Positions 24,067 to 32,682 of a stretch of DNA of 64,000 nucleotides are shown here, piece by piece (position 1 is the stretch's first letter; each line of letters opens with the position of its first letter). A program made the translations under genes and the position numbers. The notes under the pieces are model-generated. The model was given only the letters and a program-made list of their open reading frames with translations, was not told the origin of the DNA and ran no database searches. The stretch lies in assembly GCA_030017685.1 (NCBI GenBank), contig JASEHH010000001.1:1-64000 (forward strand). Direction: 5' to 3'. This DNA is from Thermodesulfobacteriota bacterium. Its GTDB lineage: Bacteria > Desulfobacterota > BSN033 > UBA1163.

Positions 24067-25692
24067 TTGAGATTTACTTATAGCCGGAAAAGAGAATGGG
24101 AGAGTTCGGCAGGGCGTTCGGTGGTGATGGGAACCCAGGGGATGGTTGCGGCGAGTCAACCTCTGGCTACGCTCTCCGGTTATAAAGTTCTATCAAAGGG
24201 CGGGAATGCCATTGATGCGGCCGTAGCCATGATCAGTACGCTGAGCGTAGTAGAACCCTATAATGTGGGATTGGGCGGTGACGCTTTTGCGTTGATCTAT
24301 CTGGCAAAAGAGAAACGATTGATTGGGATGAATGCAAGTGGCCGATCTCCCTATGAGACTTCGATTCAAAAATATCGAGAAAGAGGGTTAAGCGGAATTC
24401 CGGAGCGCGGAATATTGGCAGTTACTGTTCCGGGTGCCCTTCATGGCTGGACTGAAGCCCTAAAACGACATGGAACCTTGACGCTTTCTGAAGTCTTTGA
24501 GGACGCCATCCATTATGCTCAAAACGGATTTCCTGTCACCGAGGTCATTGCCGGAGAATGGGGAGAGACAGAAAGCCTTCTTCTTTCCTCAGGGAGTTCA
24601 TCCAGGGCTTACCTGATAAACGGTAAGACTCCCCGAACCGGCCAGATATTCATCAACAAAGATCTGGCAAAGACCTATCATAAAGTTGTCCATGATGGGA
24701 TCAAGACCTTTTATGAAGGGGACATTTGCGATGCGATCATCAATGCTTCAAAGCAAAACGGAGGACTCTTCACTCATCAGGATTTCAAGGACCACTCCAC
24801 AACATGGGTAGAGCCCATCTCAACCAACTATCGAGGTTACACCCTCTATGAGCTCCCTCCAAACGGACAGGGGTTGACCGCCCTTGAAATGCTCAATATT
24901 CTCGAAGGATATGATATAAAAACCTTATCGCCTAATAGCCCGGACTACCTTCACCTTCTGGTCGAAGCCAAGAAGGCGGCTTTCGAAGACAGGGACAGAT
25001 TCATAACAGACCCTGAATTTGAAAAGATCCCCATGGATCGTCTTTTATCCAAGGACTATGCAAGAAAGGTCAGGGATAAGATCAGCCGGGAAATCGCCGT
25101 TCCTCCTTCCTCTTTTACTTTCCAGAATAGTGGTTCTGAAACCGTTTATGTAACAGCAGTGGATAAAGACAGGAATGCCGTTTCATTTATCAGCAGCCTG
25201 TTTATGGCCTTTGGATCGGGCGTCGTCGTAGATGGAACGGGGATTGTTTTGCAAAACCGGGGCAAATCATTCTCCCTGGATTCCAAACACCACAACAGGA
25301 TCGAACCTCACAAACGACCCATGCATACCATCATCCCGGGCATGGTATTTAAAGATGGTCACTTTTTAATGAGCTTCGGAGTGATGGGCGGGGATATGCA
25401 ACCGCAGGGCCATGTCCAGTTTCTGGTCAATCTCATCGACTTCGGGATGAATCTTCAGGAGGCCATGGATGCGCCGAGGATTCGGCATCTCAAGGGCATG
25501 GAGGTTTATCTGGAGGATGGGATTCCGGAGGAGACAGCGACCATTCTATCCAGAAAAGGCCATCACATCGTCAAGGAATTCTCACCGGTCAATCAGGTGG
25601 GTGGGGGACAGGCCATCTATTTAGACCGTGCTCAGAACGTTCTCCTGGGAGCCTCTGACCGGAGAAAAGATGGCTGTGCCCTTGGATATTAA
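24067..25692 (+). CDS. ggt: Gamma-glutamyltransferase family protein
   Basis: A 541-residue N-terminal-nucleophile hydrolase. Family stretches include GGNAIDAAVAMISTLSVVEP, GLGGDAFALIY, the PLPPNGQG-like YELPPNGQG and the small-subunit start SETVYVTAVDKDRNAVSF. Alignment with E. coli GGT places the catalytic, self-cleaving threonine at Thr359; the residue after it is Val rather than the usual Thr. The start is a TTG with AAAGGAG nine bases upstream. No signal peptide is seen, so it is probably cytoplasmic, unlike periplasmic GGT. Glutathione or another gamma-glutamyl or acyl compound may be the substrate. Confidence 0.85.
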   Translation: MRFTYSRKREWESSAGRSVVMGTQGMVAASQPLATLSGYKVLSKGGNAIDAAVAMISTLSVVEPYNVGLGGDAFALIYLAKEKRLIGMNASGRSPYETSIQKYRERGLSGIPERGILAVTVPGALHGWTEALKRHGTLTLSEVFEDAIHYAQNGFPVTEVIAGEWGETESLLLSSGSSSRAYLINGKTPRTGQIFINKDLAKTYHKVVHDGIKTFYEGDICDAIINASKQNGGLFTHQDFKDHSTTWVEPISTNYRGYTLYELPPNGQGLTALEMLNILEGYDIKTLSPNSPDYLHLLVEAKKAAFEDRDRFITDPEFEKIPMDRLLSKDYARKVRDKISREIAVPPSSFTFQNSGSETVYVTAVDKDRNAVSFISSLFMAFGSGVVVDGTGIVLQNRGKSFSLDSKHHNRIEPHKRPMHTIIPGMVFKDGHFLMSFGVMGGDMQPQGHVQFLVNLIDFGMNLQEAMDAPRIRHLKGMEVYLEDGIPEETATILSRKGHHIVKEFSPVNQVGGGQAIYLDRAQNVLLGASDRRKDGCALGY

Positions 25693-25722
25693 AAGAGAGG
25701 GAGCTGTCTGAGCAGGAAAAAC

Positions 25723-26487
25723 TTAAGGATTGACCTGTATCCCTTTTTGTCTTAGGTATTCCTTAACCTGTTTAATACCGAAGAGCCGGTAGTGAAAAAC
25801 CGATGCTGCTAACAGAACCTGCGCACCCCCCTGGACCACAGCTGCATAAAAATGCTCAAGCTTCCCAGCTCCCCCTGAGGCGACCACTGGCAAGTCCACT
25901 GCATCTGAAATGGCCTTTGTAAACTCAAGATCATAGCCTGCCTGGGTTCCATCGCCATCCATGCTGGTTGGAAGGATTACCCCTGCACCCAATTCCTGAC
26001 ACTGCTTTGCCCAGGCAACGGCATCCTGGCCTACAGGTTTGGTCCCACCCGATACCACCAACTCAAACCCAGATGGCATGGCCTTGTTTCTTCTCGCATC
26101 GATGGCCACGGTCCCCCTCTCTTTCCCAAACCTCTTTGCGGCCTGTTTCACCAGTTCTGGGTTCCTCACAGCAGCGCTGTTCATAGAGAATTTATTGGCT
26201 CCTGCCTCCAACACCAGTTCGATATCTTTCAGGGTAGAGATCCCTCCGCCCACCGTCAAAGGAATATGAATCACGGATGAGACATTCCTGATCCATTCGA
26301 GCCTGGTCTTCCGATTTTCTACTGTAGCCGCAATATCGAGCATGGCCAGCTCATCAGCGCCTTCCTTTTCATAAAAAGCGGCGTTTTCAACTGGATCGCC
26401 CGCATCTTTTAAGTTTATAAAATTAACACCTTTGACCACCCGGCCCTCTTTCATATCCAGACACGGCATGATTTTGATTGTACCCAT
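25723..26487 (-). CDS. hisF: HisF-type cyclase (imidazole glycerol phosphate synthase subunit)
   Basis: A 254-residue beta/alpha barrel of HisF type: IMPCLDMKEGRVVKGVNF with the first catalytic Asp, DPVENAAFYEKEGADEL, GGGIST, VAIDARR with the second catalytic Asp, and SMDGDGTQAGYD. HisF converts PRFAR plus ammonia to imidazole glycerol phosphate and AICAR. No hisH or other his genes lie nearby. The usual LLTSMDRDGT reads LPTSMDGDGT here. AAAGGGG precedes the ATG at 26487. It is either the housekeeping hisF at a scattered site or a paralogue. Confidence 0.8.
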   Translation of the reverse strand: MGTIKIMPCLDMKEGRVVKGVNFINLKDAGDPVENAAFYEKEGADELAMLDIAATVENRKTRLEWIRNVSSVIHIPLTVGGGISTLKDIELVLEAGANKFSMNSAAVRNPELVKQAAKRFGKERGTVAIDARRNKAMPSGFELVVSGGTKPVGQDAVAWAKQCQELGAGVILPTSMDGDGTQAGYDLEFTKAISDAVDLPVVASGGAGKLEHFYAAVVQGGAQVLLAASVFHYRLFGIKQVKEYLRQKGIQVNP

Positions 26488-26733
26488 CTTATCCCCTTTC
26501 TTTAAAAAAGTTATTTTTATTCTATTGTCAAAATCGATTGAAGTCAATGAGCACTTGGGAGAGCGGGACGTAAGAGGGAATAGGGGGGACTTTCCTGCGA
26601 AACATACAATGAAGTGATCGGAATGTAGGCCCTCTTTTGAGTATGATCATAACTTCCCTTTAAACTTTTCACTTCCATAAAGTTTAAGAAAGGTGTATAT
26701 TACAATTCCTATTTCACGATTATTAGGTGGCCT

Positions 26734-27081
26734 ATGAGAGACTGGACTGCTATCCAAGAACGCTATTTGCGCGATGACCTCCCTGTTCGTTTAGGTGGAC
26801 TGGCGGCAAACCTGAATCGGATTAAGTCATTTGCCAGTCACGACGCAAATCATGAGGTCGTTGAAAGCATACTGGATGAAAGCAAGTATTTTATCGAGTG
26901 GACCGCAGCAGAAGCCGAAATCGATACAGCCGCCGTATTGGTCGAGTTGCAAATTCAATTAGCGTGTTGGCAACGCCGATGGGCAAGCATTTGGGCTGAC
27001 CCAGTGCAGCGCAATAGAGTTGCTGAACAGTCAAGTGCATGGTCAAAACGCATATTGGATCTGTCGGGCTTGTTGGCCTGA
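26734..27081 (+). CDS. Hypothetical helical protein
   Basis: A 115-residue, tryptophan-rich, all-helical protein (MRDWTAIQERYLRD..., KYFIEWTAAEAEIDTAAVL, LACWQRRWASIWADP). No family recognised. It stands alone, with about 250 bp of noncoding DNA on each side. The stop codon lies in a short imperfect hairpin (27074-27117). Composition resembles accessory rather than core genes. Confidence 0.5.
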   Translation: MRDWTAIQERYLRDDLPVRLGGLAANLNRIKSFASHDANHEVVESILDESKYFIEWTAAEAEIDTAAVLVELQIQLACWQRRWASIWADPVQRNRVAEQSSAWSKRILDLSGLLA

Positions 27082-27348
27082 CATAAAACGGCTAAACCGC
27101 TCATGCTGGTTCAGGACCATTTAAGTTTGAATGAAACGGTGGCAATGACTCGATCCGTTCCCATCAGTGCAGAAAAGTTCAGTTCCTTAACCTTCTAAAT
27201 GATATATCCTTCAAGTTTCTTGCCATTTAATTTGCCTGAAATTATATTAACATTTGTGATTCCTCGGTTACAGTAATTTATAAAATTGAGAATCTTAATG
27301 AATTATTGTATCGTTGAATCATATACTTGGTGAAACGAGGCTCTATTC

Positions 27349-28056
27349 ATGACACCTCGGAAACCCTGCCATACTCTAAAATCCTTCCGGGAATTAATCT
27401 CTGTCCTCGATCTTACCTCTCTTCCTCTCGATCATCGTTTTAAACATCAAGTTCCTGAAGAAAAGCTCACCTCTGAATCAGAAGAGGAACTTTTTCAAAA
27501 AGAGATGGAGGGCGTAAAACCTGTTTTAGGGAAGAGACGCATTGGAAAAATAGCCAAAGCTGAGCTGGCAGAGGGTTTTAGGGAGAAAGATGATGCGGAA
27601 ACCTTAAAGAGGCTTGAGGCCCTTGTCCATCACGGAACAGGCTTCAATGTGGCTGATACCCCTGAGTATATCGAAGGCACCGGATACCATGTCCATCCTG
27701 AGATTGCGAAGCGGCTTCACCGGGGGGACTTTTCGATTCAGGCCCATCTCGACCTCCATGGGTTCATCGCAGAGGATGCCAAAGAGGTATTTGATCAGTT
27801 TATGAAATGGGTTGTGATCCATGGAAAGACAGGCATTTTAGTGACCCATGGCCGTGGTCTTTCCTCGCCTGCCGAACCAGTATTAAAAAGAAAGGTCGAA
27901 GAATGGCTAACCCGCGGTTCTTGGAGGAAATGGGTCGTCGCCTACTCAAGCGCAAGGAAATGTGATGGAGGGGCAGGGGCGACTTATGTTCTGCTCCGAA
28001 AGCATCCTGTTTCAAAACGGTTTAAAATCAGGAGAACTAGCGGCGGAAAACCTTAA
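27349..28056 (+). CDS. Smr-domain protein
   Basis: A 235-residue protein. The N-terminal 110 residues are charged and probably flexible. The C-terminal Smr domain shows its two signatures, DLHGFIAEDAKEVFDQF and VTHGRGLSSPAEPVLK, with VVAYSSARKCDGGAGATYVLL at the end. Smr domains of MutS2 and stand-alone proteins nick or bind DNA and RNA, and some act in ribosome rescue. Twelve to fifteen bases separate it from the Cys-rich gene, suggesting one transcript. Confidence 0.85.
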   Translation: MTPRKPCHTLKSFRELISVLDLTSLPLDHRFKHQVPEEKLTSESEEELFQKEMEGVKPVLGKRRIGKIAKAELAEGFREKDDAETLKRLEALVHHGTGFNVADTPEYIEGTGYHVHPEIAKRLHRGDFSIQAHLDLHGFIAEDAKEVFDQFMKWVVIHGKTGILVTHGRGLSSPAEPVLKRKVEEWLTRGSWRKWVVAYSSARKCDGGAGATYVLLRKHPVSKRFKIRRTSGGKP

Positions 28057-28071
28057 CAGGAATGAAAAGTG

Positions 28072-28311
28072 ATGAAGTGTCGAAATCATCCGAATCTTGA
28101 GGCTATTGCCACCTGCCAGAAGTATGAGGCTGGATTCTGCGGGGAGTGCTGTGAATGTCTTAACATCGATCATTGCTGTGAATGCATTGATCCAAAACTC
28201 TACTGCAAATTCAGGACCCAATGCCTCATCTGGGAGATGTCGAAGGATAGAAGGAAGGAAAAAATTGATACGGGGATAAGGAAGCCAGGAAACCAGGAAA
28301 TAACGAAATAA
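28072..28311 (+). CDS. Small cysteine-rich zinc-binding protein
   Basis: A 79-residue protein with 13 Cys and 2 to 3 His, in B-box-like spacing: CRNHPNLEAIATCQK, GFCGECCECL, HCCECIDPKLYCKFRTQC. It probably binds two zinc ions. Function unknown. The ATG at 28072 is preferred over the upstream GTG. The C-terminal tail (RKPGNQEITK) is encoded by the GGAAGCCA octad array, so the original protein may have been shorter. It follows the Smr gene directly. Confidence 0.65.
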   Translation: MKCRNHPNLEAIATCQKYEAGFCGECCECLNIDHCCECIDPKLYCKFRTQCLIWEMSKDRRKEKIDTGIRKPGNQEITK

Positions 28312-28347
28312 TAAGGTAGGGAAGCCAGGAAACCAGGAAGGTCAAGG
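28280..28347. repeat. Octad array GGAAGCCA/GGAAACCA
   Basis: Eight-base register: GGAAGCCA, GGAAACCA and two degenerate units at 28280-28311, then a second run from 28320 (GGAAGCCA, GGAAACCA, GGAAGGTC). The first run encodes the tail of the Cys-rich protein. Confidence 0.6.
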
Positions 28348-28412
28348 AAGGGAAAGTCGATTTGGTAGAAGAGTTGATTTTGGACATGGAAATCGGACAC
28401 GGACACGTTATT

Positions 28413-29327
28413 TCAGGAAGTACGGCAGTAGGGATACCAGATGCCTTCCCTTAAGATGAGACGAGTCGTATGATCGTTTGGTCGTGGAGGCCTTCCGTGG
28501 TTTATCGATGAAGGGGTATCACCTCTCTCGAAAACCTCATATTCCGGGTCCCATGGAAAGAGGATGGTCGGTTCGCCGGATATTTTTGTAAGTATGGGAA
28601 GAATAGGACAGATCTCATCCTTTTTTAAAGATATAAAGACATCATCAATCGTTTTGGACCGTGAGAGGTCTTCCAATGTTTTCAGGGTAGGGGGGCTTAA
28701 GGCTATTTTCCTATTTAAATTCTCTTCAAGAGCTCTCTGTGGAGATAACCAGATTCCTTCGATTGTCTCTTTTTGATCATAACTTGCCTCTTGTCCTTCA
28801 GGATGTCGAGCCAAAAAGAATCGGGTATCGAATCGTTCACTTCGTGCCTCCGGTGTGATCCAGTGGGCATAATAATGAAGTTGATCCAAAGCAAGGAGAA
28901 TATTTGACTCCTTTGCGATCTGGCAGATGGTTGTTTTTCCCTTCTGTAATTGATCCCGATAATCAATAAATCGTCGTCTATCCTCCTCATTTTTATATTC
29001 GAAAGGATTCCCTGTATGGTCATAGGCGAGAAGGATGCCTGCCTCCTCGAAAAGTTCCCGGATTCCCGCAATCCAGTGGGCAAAACTCTCCTCCGGTGAG
29101 AGTGCCCTTCCAAAAATCCGGTGGGAATCTTCAAACGTGGTTCCTCTGGAATAGGAGCATAATTCCAAAGACCCGTCTTCCCGATCCACCCTTCCTCCGG
29201 GATAGACAAAATTCCCCCCCATAAAACTGCTCTTTTCGTGGCGCTTGAGTAAAAAAACCTCAAAACCTTCAGGGTCGCATTCCCGAAGAAGAATGACAGT
29301 GGTTGCTTTCTTTGGGGTGGCAATCAT
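28413..29327 (-). CDS. Nudix hydrolase (NUDT19/NUDT7-like)
   Basis: A 304-residue Nudix protein. The box is split: FVYPGGRVDRED with the glycines at 44-45, a 40-residue insertion, then RELFEEAG at 90-97. This layout is that of the NUDT19/coenzyme A diphosphatase-like group. It would hydrolyse a nucleoside diphosphate derivative, CoA esters being a fitting guess in this acyl-CoA-rich genome. It is monocistronic, on the minus strand. Confidence 0.8.
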   Translation of the reverse strand: MIATPKKATTVILLRECDPEGFEVFLLKRHEKSSFMGGNFVYPGGRVDREDGSLELCSYSRGTTFEDSHRIFGRALSPEESFAHWIAGIRELFEEAGILLAYDHTGNPFEYKNEEDRRRFIDYRDQLQKGKTTICQIAKESNILLALDQLHYYAHWITPEARSERFDTRFFLARHPEGQEASYDQKETIEGIWLSPQRALEENLNRKIALSPPTLKTLEDLSRSKTIDDVFISLKKDEICPILPILTKISGEPTILFPWDPEYEVFERGDTPSSINHGRPPRPNDHTTRLILREGIWYPYCRTS

Positions 29328-29423
29328 AAGAATTTTACGCCTAAAATTGCGATCGCATTTTTAGTGGCAGATCACAATACGGGCATTTTGAGGTTTTGGG
29401 CTTGATGGATGGATGAAATGATT

Positions 29424-30077
29424 TCATTCGATCCATCGGATGAAATTCCCAATATCCTCCCTTGGAGATTTGAAACGATTAATTGGATTTTTTAGATCGG
29501 GGTAGCCTAAGGCGATTCCGATCACTACTATTTTATTCTCCGGAATATTAAGCAGCTCTTTGATCTCGTCTTCATAGGCTGTGATCAAACCGATGGGGCA
29601 GGTTCCCAATCCATATTCATTGGCAATAAGGAGTAGATAGCCGAGGACCAAACCGATGTCCACAAAGCGGGCTTTTGGGAAGGAATCATCGAGACAGATA
29701 AAAATGGCTGTGGGAGCTCCGTAAAAATTACAACTCCCCTCATTGATGAATTGATTTAGATCGGCTTTCATCTCTTCGAAGAAAGGGTTCATCAATTCGA
29801 GAGTCTTAGCCCCTCTTTTGGCATACGTCTTGGGAAGGGGTTTGACATTTCCTGGCCCGCAGGAGATCTGTTTTTCTTTGTATGCCTTGATGAGTCTCCG
29901 GCTCAATCTTTCCCTCTCTTCTCCCTTCACGACAATGAATTCCCATGGCTGTAGGTTAATGGCGGATGGGGCATGACTCGCTAATGTTAATATCTCTTGG
30001 ATCGTTTCTTTGGGAATGGGATCTTGCTTAAAGGCTCTGAAGCTCTTTCTCTCTCGGATGGTTTTAATGAGATCCAT
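29424..30077 (-). CDS. Nitroreductase-family FMN oxidoreductase
   Basis: A 217-residue nitroreductase-fold protein: RKSFRAFKQDPIPKE with the FMN-phosphate arginines, APSAINLQPWEFIVV, and the C-terminal GLGTCPIGLITAYEDEIKELL. Members use FMN and NAD(P)H to reduce nitro compounds, quinones, flavins or enones. The natural substrate is unknown. The upstream neighbour at 30171 is divergent, with 93 bp between the starts. Confidence 0.8.
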   Translation of the reverse strand: MDLIKTIRERKSFRAFKQDPIPKETIQEILTLASHAPSAINLQPWEFIVVKGEERERLSRRLIKAYKEKQISCGPGNVKPLPKTYAKRGAKTLELMNPFFEEMKADLNQFINEGSCNFYGAPTAIFICLDDSFPKARFVDIGLVLGYLLLIANEYGLGTCPIGLITAYEDEIKELLNIPENKIVVIGIALGYPDLKNPINRFKSPREDIGNFIRWIE

Positions 30078-30170
30078 GGTTTGCTCCTTATTGAAATGGT
30101 TGGATGCTTGACATTAAATGAAACCGCCGCTATTTTCAAGGTAAATATTTGGAAAAGGAGACCCTTTCAA

Positions 30171-30518
30171 ATGATACGAGCAAAATTGTGGTTTCGTTGT
30201 GCGGCGATGCATGACCCGGTCACCCCCATGATCGTTCAGCCAGCCCTGATCGGATGGGAAGCCAAACAGAGGCAGGTGGACCTTCATATCGAACGGCCCT
30301 TCAGCGGGGAGGAGCTGGTTCGTCGGATGAAGGGATGGGTGACGGTTGATCCTTCGAAAACGATCGAGGTGGTGAATCGATTTGGAAGGTTGAAGGTCTT
30401 AGATGATCGGGAGCTGGTCGTCGAGCTTGAGAAGATGGAAGACTTTGAGAACCTGGAGAGGGCTTTGAGCGAAGCCTTTGGGAAAGAGGTAACGATTGAA
30501 ATAAGAGGCAAGAAATAG
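30171..30518 (+). CDS. Conserved hypothetical protein
   Basis: A 115-residue protein starting at ATG 30171, where AAAGGAG lies ten bases upstream. It begins MIRAKLWFRCAAMHDPVTPM and continues with mixed alpha/beta sequence (VDLHIERPFSGEELVRRMKG, TIEVVNRFGRLKVLDDRELV). No family recognised; cytoplasmic. Divergent from the nitroreductase gene. Confidence 0.55.
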   Translation: MIRAKLWFRCAAMHDPVTPMIVQPALIGWEAKQRQVDLHIERPFSGEELVRRMKGWVTVDPSKTIEVVNRFGRLKVLDDRELVVELEKMEDFENLERALSEAFGKEVTIEIRGKK

Positions 30519-30602
30519 AAAGAGGGATAGACCCTTAAACGGGCTCAGAAAGACAATTTAGCAAAACCTTCCGGCGATAGAACTGAAAATGGATTTCTTT
30601 GT

Positions 30603-31457
30603 TTAAGCCTTAAGGAATTGAAGAATGGCTCGATTACGTGCTTCATTGGGTTGAAATAGGATCGTGTAATGATTGACTCCCTCCAGTTCCACTAATTCTG
30701 CATGGGGGATATCTTTGACCATTCGATTCGCCACATCCTCCGGCAGTACGAGATCATCTTCCGCTAACATGCCTCTGGTCGCACGAAGAATCAGGGTGGG
30801 ACAGGTCACCTTGGAGTAAAATTGAGTCGAATCTTCTTTTTTCAGGTTGGTCGCCTCTTCCTCAATATGCTCGGGATGGACACGGGAACGGACACCTCCC
30901 TCCACCTCTTCAACTTCGTATCGGAAATAAGCCTCCATATAAGAGTTCCAGGGTTGTAAAAACGGGGCCTGCTTCATCAGGGAAACATAGGCATCGAAAG
31001 TGGGGAAGACCTGTCCCAGGCGATCCAGAGAGGGCTTAATCCCTGTGAAGACTTTGGCCATCTGAGTTTTGGAGAGCTTTCCTCCGCCATCGACCAGGAT
31101 CAAACGATCCACCCTTTGAGGATGCTGAGCTGCAAAAACAAGGGATATGAATGCGCCCAGGGAGTGGCCCATGAGCACTGGGCGTTCCAAACCCTGATCG
31201 TTCATCAGGGCCAGGATGTCCTTGCAGTGGCGCTCGATGGAATATCCTGTATTAGGCTTATCTGAAAGCCCTCTGCCTCGAAGGTCCATCGCAATAACCC
31301 TGTGTTGCGGCGAAAGGGCCGAGGCTAAACAATCCCAGAATCGAAAGTTGGCTGTAAGACCGTGGATGCAGAGAATCTGTTTTCTTTTACCTTCCCACAC
31401 CGCCAATTGGATTTGAATCCCATCGCCTTTGGCTTTTATCATCCTTGGTCCGGGCAT
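30603..31457 (-). CDS. Alpha/beta hydrolase
   Basis: A 284-residue alpha/beta hydrolase. HG oxyanion motif at about 32-33, nucleophile elbow GHSLG with Ser99, MDLRGRGLSDKP, and the catalytic histidine in GVNHYTILF near the C-terminus. The ATG at 31457 follows GGAGGAAG; the open frame extends upstream only into the livM gene. It is the last gene of the first Liv transporter cluster and may cleave an ester or a C-C bond in the imported compound; this is positional inference. Confidence 0.82.
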   Translation of the reverse strand: MPGPRMIKAKGDGIQIQLAVWEGKRKQILCIHGLTANFRFWDCLASALSPQHRVIAMDLRGRGLSDKPNTGYSIERHCKDILALMNDQGLERPVLMGHSLGAFISLVFAAQHPQRVDRLILVDGGGKLSKTQMAKVFTGIKPSLDRLGQVFPTFDAYVSLMKQAPFLQPWNSYMEAYFRYEVEEVEGGVRSRVHPEHIEEEATNLKKEDSTQFYSKVTCPTLILRATRGMLAEDDLVLPEDVANRMVKDIPHAELVELEGVNHYTILFQPNEARNRAILQFLKA

Positions 31458-31476
31458 CGTCTTCTTCCTCCGTCCA

Positions 31477-32565
31477 TCAATCCTGGCTGTTTTTCCTTCT
31501 GGAAAAAATTTCCTGTGCCGTTCCAACGATTCCCTTAGGAAAGAAATAGACAATAATGATAAAAAGAAGACCAAAATAGAATAACCAGCGCTCGGATAAT
31601 CGGATGGCGAAGGGGACACCCGGCAGAAGAGAAGCGATAATGATTTGTAACTTTGGAAGAAAAGCACGGGTGACCATCAGGAAGGCCGCCCCAAAAATCC
31701 CACCATAAAGCGTTCCCATTCCTCCCACGATGACCATTAAGAGCACGTCTAACATAATGGGGACACTTAAACTGGAATCTGGGCTTACATATCGCACCCA
31801 AATGGCAAAACACCCGCCCGTAACAGCGGCAACACAACTGGCAAAGGAGGAGGCAATGACTTGAAAGAGGTAGGTCCTGTACCCTAAGGCAATGGACCGT
31901 GGTTCATTATCCCGAATGGATTGAAGAACCCGACCCACGGGTGAATGGACGAAACGAAGCATTAACAGAAATAGGATAACAGAAATGATCAGTATGAGAT
32001 AATAGCTCATTAGACGACCGGTCCATTCAATTCCCAATAATTTACCGTAACTAAAATCGACTGCTAAGATACCTGGGAGTTTGAAACTGATCCCATCATC
32101 TCCCCCGGTAATCGATCGCAACTGGCTCGAGAGGATAAAGGTAAATTCCATAAAAGCCAACGTGACCATAGCGAAGAAGATTGCCCGGATGCGAAGGGAG
32201 AATAGGCCGATCAATACAGAAAGGATTCCTGAGATCACAATGGCGATTAAAAAGGCAAGCGCCAGATGGCCGTAGGAAGTCCATCCTAATTTCCCCATGA
32301 AGATCCCAACAAAGTAAGAACCGATTCCAAAATACAAGACATGTCCCAAAGAGACGATCCCCGTGTACCCCAGAATCACATCATAACTTGCCACCAATGC
32401 TGAAAAAATGATGATCTTTAACACGACATCGAGCACCTCAAAAGATCGGAACATGAAAGGAGTGAGGACGAAGAATGCGAGCAGGAGGATTCTAAAAAAG
32501 AAAAAAGGGCTTCTGAAGCGGGCTTCTTTCTCTCCTAAGCGAAATCGTTGAACGGGATTCATCAT
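31477..32565 (-). CDS. livM: Branched-chain-type ABC importer, permease LivM (system 1)
   Basis: About 362 residues with ten predicted membrane helices. LivM signatures: ASYDVILGYTGIVSLGHVLYFGIGSY, ITGGDDGIS, SIRDNEPRSIALGY and the cytoplasmic coupling loop GGMGTLYGGIFGA. It pairs with LivH (32683) and the ATPases encoded at 33683 and 34395. Tandem ATGs at 32565 and 32562 follow GAAGG. The transporter may take up branched-chain amino acids or, as often in acid degraders, aromatic or other carboxylates. Confidence 0.87.
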   Translation of the reverse strand: MMNPVQRFRLGEKEARFRSPFFFFRILLLAFFVLTPFMFRSFEVLDVVLKIIIFSALVASYDVILGYTGIVSLGHVLYFGIGSYFVGIFMGKLGWTSYGHLALAFLIAIVISGILSVLIGLFSLRIRAIFFAMVTLAFMEFTFILSSQLRSITGGDDGISFKLPGILAVDFSYGKLLGIEWTGRLMSYYLILIISVILFLLMLRFVHSPVGRVLQSIRDNEPRSIALGYRTYLFQVIASSFASCVAAVTGGCFAIWVRYVSPDSSLSVPIMLDVLLMVIVGGMGTLYGGIFGAAFLMVTRAFLPKLQIIIASLLPGVPFAIRLSERWLFYFGLLFIIIVYFFPKGIVGTAQEIFSRRKNSQD

Positions 32566-32578
32566 GGCCTTCGTCCCA

Positions 32579-32670
32579 ATGCAAAATATAAAGTGCAAAA
32601 TGTAAATTGAGAAATGTATCTAAGCTTTATTTATTTTGAAATTTGCAATTTTAAATTTACAATTTGAAAT
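32579..32670. repeat. Inverted heptad array between livH and livM (system 1)
   Basis: Left arm in seven-base register at 32579-32620 (ATGCAAA, ATATAAA, GTGCAAA, ATGTAAA). Right arm at 32634-32670 (TTTTGAA, ATTTGCA, ATTTTAA, ATTTACA, ATTTGAA). TTTGCA and TTTACA on the right complement TGCAAA and TGTAAA on the left. Confidence 0.7.
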
Positions 32671-32682
32671 GGTCATATCGAA

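Noticed and set aside
27074-27117. Imperfect hairpin at the end of the 115-residue gene with GTTCAGG, resembling a short attC.
   Set aside because: Only about 40 bp, no complementary boundary upstream of the gene (GTT heptamer absent), and arms pair poorly.
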